A program made the translations under genes and the position numbers. Positions 61,755 through 64,000 of a DNA stretch of 64,000 bases are shown in pieces. The notes below the pieces were generated by a model. That model saw only the letters and a list, made by a program, of their open reading frames with translations, was not told where the DNA came from and did no database searches. Where the stretch lies: assembly GCA_016630905.1 (NCBI GenBank), contig WBMQ01000013.1, positions 806,001-870,000 on the forward strand, read 5' to 3'. Origin of the DNA: Capillidium heterosporum. Taxonomy: Eukaryota; Entomophthoromycota; Entomophthoromycetes; Entomophthorales; Capillidiaceae. Every line of letters starts with the position of its first letter. Position 1 is the stretch's first letter.

Positions 61755-62725
61755 CTGCCGTTAGGTGCAAAGTTCTTTGTTTGATGATGGATTCCTAAGG
61801 GCCATTAAAAGATCCGGGTTCGGCACTGATGCCAAGTCTGTCTGATATTTTTATTAAATTCCCAATGTTAAATTGTAAAGTATAAAATAGACTACTTTTA
61901 ATATCTCAATAGCGTAGTAAAATTACGAAGGATACAACCAGGTTTCTAATCCTTCTTTTGGAATTAAGAGTGTCCTATCTATACTCCTTGTTATGGATTT
62001 GCAGTATTTGGAAAGCTACATTTATATTCGAAACTATATACTTTAAAAAATCCAACTTTAACTATAGAACATACCCATTGAATTTCGAAATGAATGTTTT
62101 GACTTGCCTGCGCTTAGCGGCGGATTTTCGGCTTGGTGTAGATGAACTGATTGAGACGGAAGCGCAATTTCAAATAACTTGTACTTACCATGGAGTATAT
62201 GGTAGCGTGTAGTTATATTGCCAATATATATCTCTATAATAAAAGTTATTTAATTGTAAACTTTTTATCAGTATCTAAATGAGTGAAGACTAAGAAATAA
62301 TAAAACTAAAGTTTTGATGTAGATAAAGAGTATGTGTAAGGCTAAAGCTCCATAGTTCTGGTATAGCTTAACATCTCCAAGGAAAATACTATTATTTGAG
62401 ATACTATACTGTACATTATTTAAAAGAGACAAACGAAGTATATAAAAGCATTAAATTAGAATAGTTAAACTTCAACGTTTATTAAAGTTACAAGCTAAGT
62501 TTCCAAAAACCCAGTACTCGTACAAGTTAAGATACATGCATCTAGCAATTTTATAGATGTTAGTCATTTAAAATTTGATGTTGACGGCTGTGTGGTTGAA
62601 TTTATCACGTTTAAAATCCTGAGGGTGGTTGCTGAACGAGTGTTTATTCTCTCAGCATCTGGTACTATCTTGATATCACTCTCCCGAGTAGAAGCAGAAG
62701 CCCTTATGGTGGTAGTCCTGTTGGA
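61755..62725. other. Right flank, no confident gene
   Basis: Proximal part is related to the copy 4 upstream region (TTAATATCTC(A/G)ATAGC in both). Distal part is AT-rich. An 84-codon frame at 61958-62212 lacks an ATG start and supporting signals. Confidence 0.4.
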
Positions 62726-62929
62726 TTATACTCTTCTTGACGTTTGTCTAGCTGATTGAACAGGCTTGGTTTCTGAACTCACCAGTATTCTTACAAGAAA
62801 AGTCGTCGTTAAATAGATGCTATTCAACTTTCTACAGTCCCAGTTTCCTTTGTAAAGGACCAGTTCTAAGGTTAAAGCTAATCCATAGTTAATTAGGATG
62901 AAGAGATTTGGAATTGGGAAGAATTTCAT
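62726..62929 (-). CDS. Small signal-peptide-bearing protein (possible, possibly spliced)
   Basis: The ATG at 62929 lies about 65-70 bp downstream of CTATATAAAAGG (complement near 62993-63005). The first 23 residues look like a signal peptide or anchor (MKFFPIPNLFILINYGLALT, then LELV). Unspliced, the product is 67 residues with one cysteine. A donor (CTT-GTAAGA) after TTTFL and acceptors about 45 nt later allow spliced versions; one gives LDKRQEEYNPTGLPP, with a Lys-Arg site followed by an 11-residue end. A two-codon upstream ATG-CTA-TAA lies in the leader. I cannot choose the isoform from sequence alone. Confidence 0.4.
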   Translation of the reverse strand: MKFFPIPNLFILINYGLALTLELVLYKGNWDCRKLNSIYLTTTFLVRILVSSETKPVQSARQTSRRV

Positions 62930-63684
62930 ATTAGCTGAGTAAGTTGTTTTCTTGTTGAGTTTATAGCATTTCAATGATAAGATTCGTTTCCTTTTATATA
63001 GGTTTATGGCAGGTTCTCTATTTCAAATATAAGGCCACATAGTCCAATGTTGAATGTATTTGGTAGTTAAATAGGAAATCTAATATATATAAAAAGCAAA
63101 ATTTAAATATATTAAAATGTTGAACCAACTTTATCAGTATAAAGTTTCCTATAACATCAATAATCATTTTTACATAAAATAGGTGCTTGAAGATCTTCAA
63201 ACCAATGGGTTTTATACAATAGTGAGCTTTGAAAGATATGTAAAGTGGGAGTGTAAAAATATTGTAAAATTTATAACCATATAACGTGGATTTACTCTAA
63301 TATAATAAATATATTGTTATAAACATGATGGGTTTTTATGCTGTTAAGTTTCTCATGAGCCAGATTTGAGAAACAAATTCAATATGTAAATCATAAAAAT
63401 ATAGTTTTGGTAATAGACTTAGAAGAATCCTGTTCCTACACGTTGAAATGATATGAAGGTGAAGCTATAAAACAATATATTGATGGAGGCTTGTAAGCTG
63501 ACGAAAATCTTTCACAACTACTCTCTCTTCCTAAAGATCCATAATTTCATTCTATTGGTTACAGATTCTCCGATGGCTACTATCAGCTTCAGTTGCCTTT
63601 CCCCAACACTTTCAAAGCATTCAAATCAAATTCTTTACTCCCAAAAACTCTAAAATACCAATACCAGTTCAAAGCAATTTATAT
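62930..63684. other. Divergent intergenic region
   Basis: Holds the TATA box of the small minus-strand gene and the promoter of the gene entering at the right edge. Nothing else seen. Confidence 0.4.
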
Positions 63685-64000
63685 ATGGCAAAAAAACAAA
63701 CCAACTCCAATTCCAAAACCAGCACCAACATCAAAGCCCAAGACTTGAACTCAAGGAACGGGAACTTAGAAGCCGTTGAGAACAATCACCATGGTGAGCT
63801 AATAAAGATGATGGATCTGGGTAACATTCATTTATTTATTTACAATTTACTTAACTACCTCTTAGCCTTCAATTTCCAAAATCAAGATCAAAAAGATGCC
63901 TACCACTGGAACCAAATAAATCAACTAAAAGAAAAGGATGCTACCCTCAACTTAATATTTACCAACCTGGAACAACTCAACTATACCTTCCAACAAAGTG
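63685..64000 (+). CDS. Coiled-coil protein, 5' part only (runs off the window)
   Basis: Exon 1 at 63685-63820 (N/S/K-rich start MAKKQTNSNSKTSTNIKAQD), intron 63821-63865 (45 nt, GTAACA...CTTAG), then exon 2 from 63866 open to the window end (AFNFQNQDQKDAYHWNQINQ followed by LKEKDATLNLIFTNLEQL). The second exon is Q/N/K/E-rich with heptad-like leucines and looks like coiled coil. Too short to name. Confidence 0.6.
   Translation, partial: MAKKQTNSNSKTSTNIKAQDLNSRNGNLEAVENNHHGELIKMMDLGNIHLFIYNLLNYLLAFNFQNQDQKDAYHWNQINQLKEKDATLNLIFTNLEQLNYTFQQS

Overview
The window is nuclear DNA from a fungus. It is AT-rich and carries a standard set of fungal single-copy genes: kynureninase, EMC1, BUD23, a carnosine N-methyltransferase-like enzyme, ELP2 and RPN1. 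Most are split by many short introns of 36-68 nt (GTAAGT-like donors, TAG acceptors, CTAAC-like branch sites). There are also a DHA1 drug transporter, a GH18 chitinase, a two-finger GATA factor and a Zn2Cys6 factor. CTG reads as leucine at conserved positions in RPN1, so the code looks standard. I cannot place the organism below the level of fungi.

Layout. 1-37.9 kb is an ordinary gene region: kynureninase (+), EMC1 (+), RPEL-repeat protein (+), BUD23 (-), CARNMT-like (+), small coiled-coil protein (-), ELP2 (+), an unknown beta-barrel-like protein (+), a TM-anchored acidic protein (+), RPN1 (+), F-box protein (+), DHA1 transporter (-), a decayed zinc-finger region (+), GH18 chitinase (-), a repeat protein (-) and a GATA factor (-). 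38-63.6 kb is gene-poor by normal criteria but highly structured. Two arms of 5,711 bp (41582-47292 and 55899-61609) form a near-perfect inverted repeat around an 8,606-bp core. The core holds a Zn2Cys6 transcription factor and a TATA-driven 75-residue cationic ORF. The window ends inside the first exons of a coiled-coil gene.

The most unusual content is in the arms. Each arm carries four tiny unspliced genes, with a diverged fifth copy just outside the left arm. Each encodes a leaderless, lysine-rich amphipathic peptide of 19-23 residues. The ATG lies 60-66 bp downstream of a strong TATATAAR box. Most promoters also share an AATTAYCAAAGG-like element 79-83 bp upstream of TATA. This looks like a multicopy micropeptide family expanded by tandem duplication of a roughly 3-kb two-gene module and then palindromic duplication. 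Function is unknown; the layout recalls amphipathic membrane-active peptides, which is inference.

A second oddity is that six conserved genes carry apparent small frame breaks, nine in all, mostly one surplus base in a short run. Exon-length arithmetic supports this for several of them. Residual assembly indels are the simplest explanation; real decay or programmed +1 frameshifting would be the interesting alternatives.
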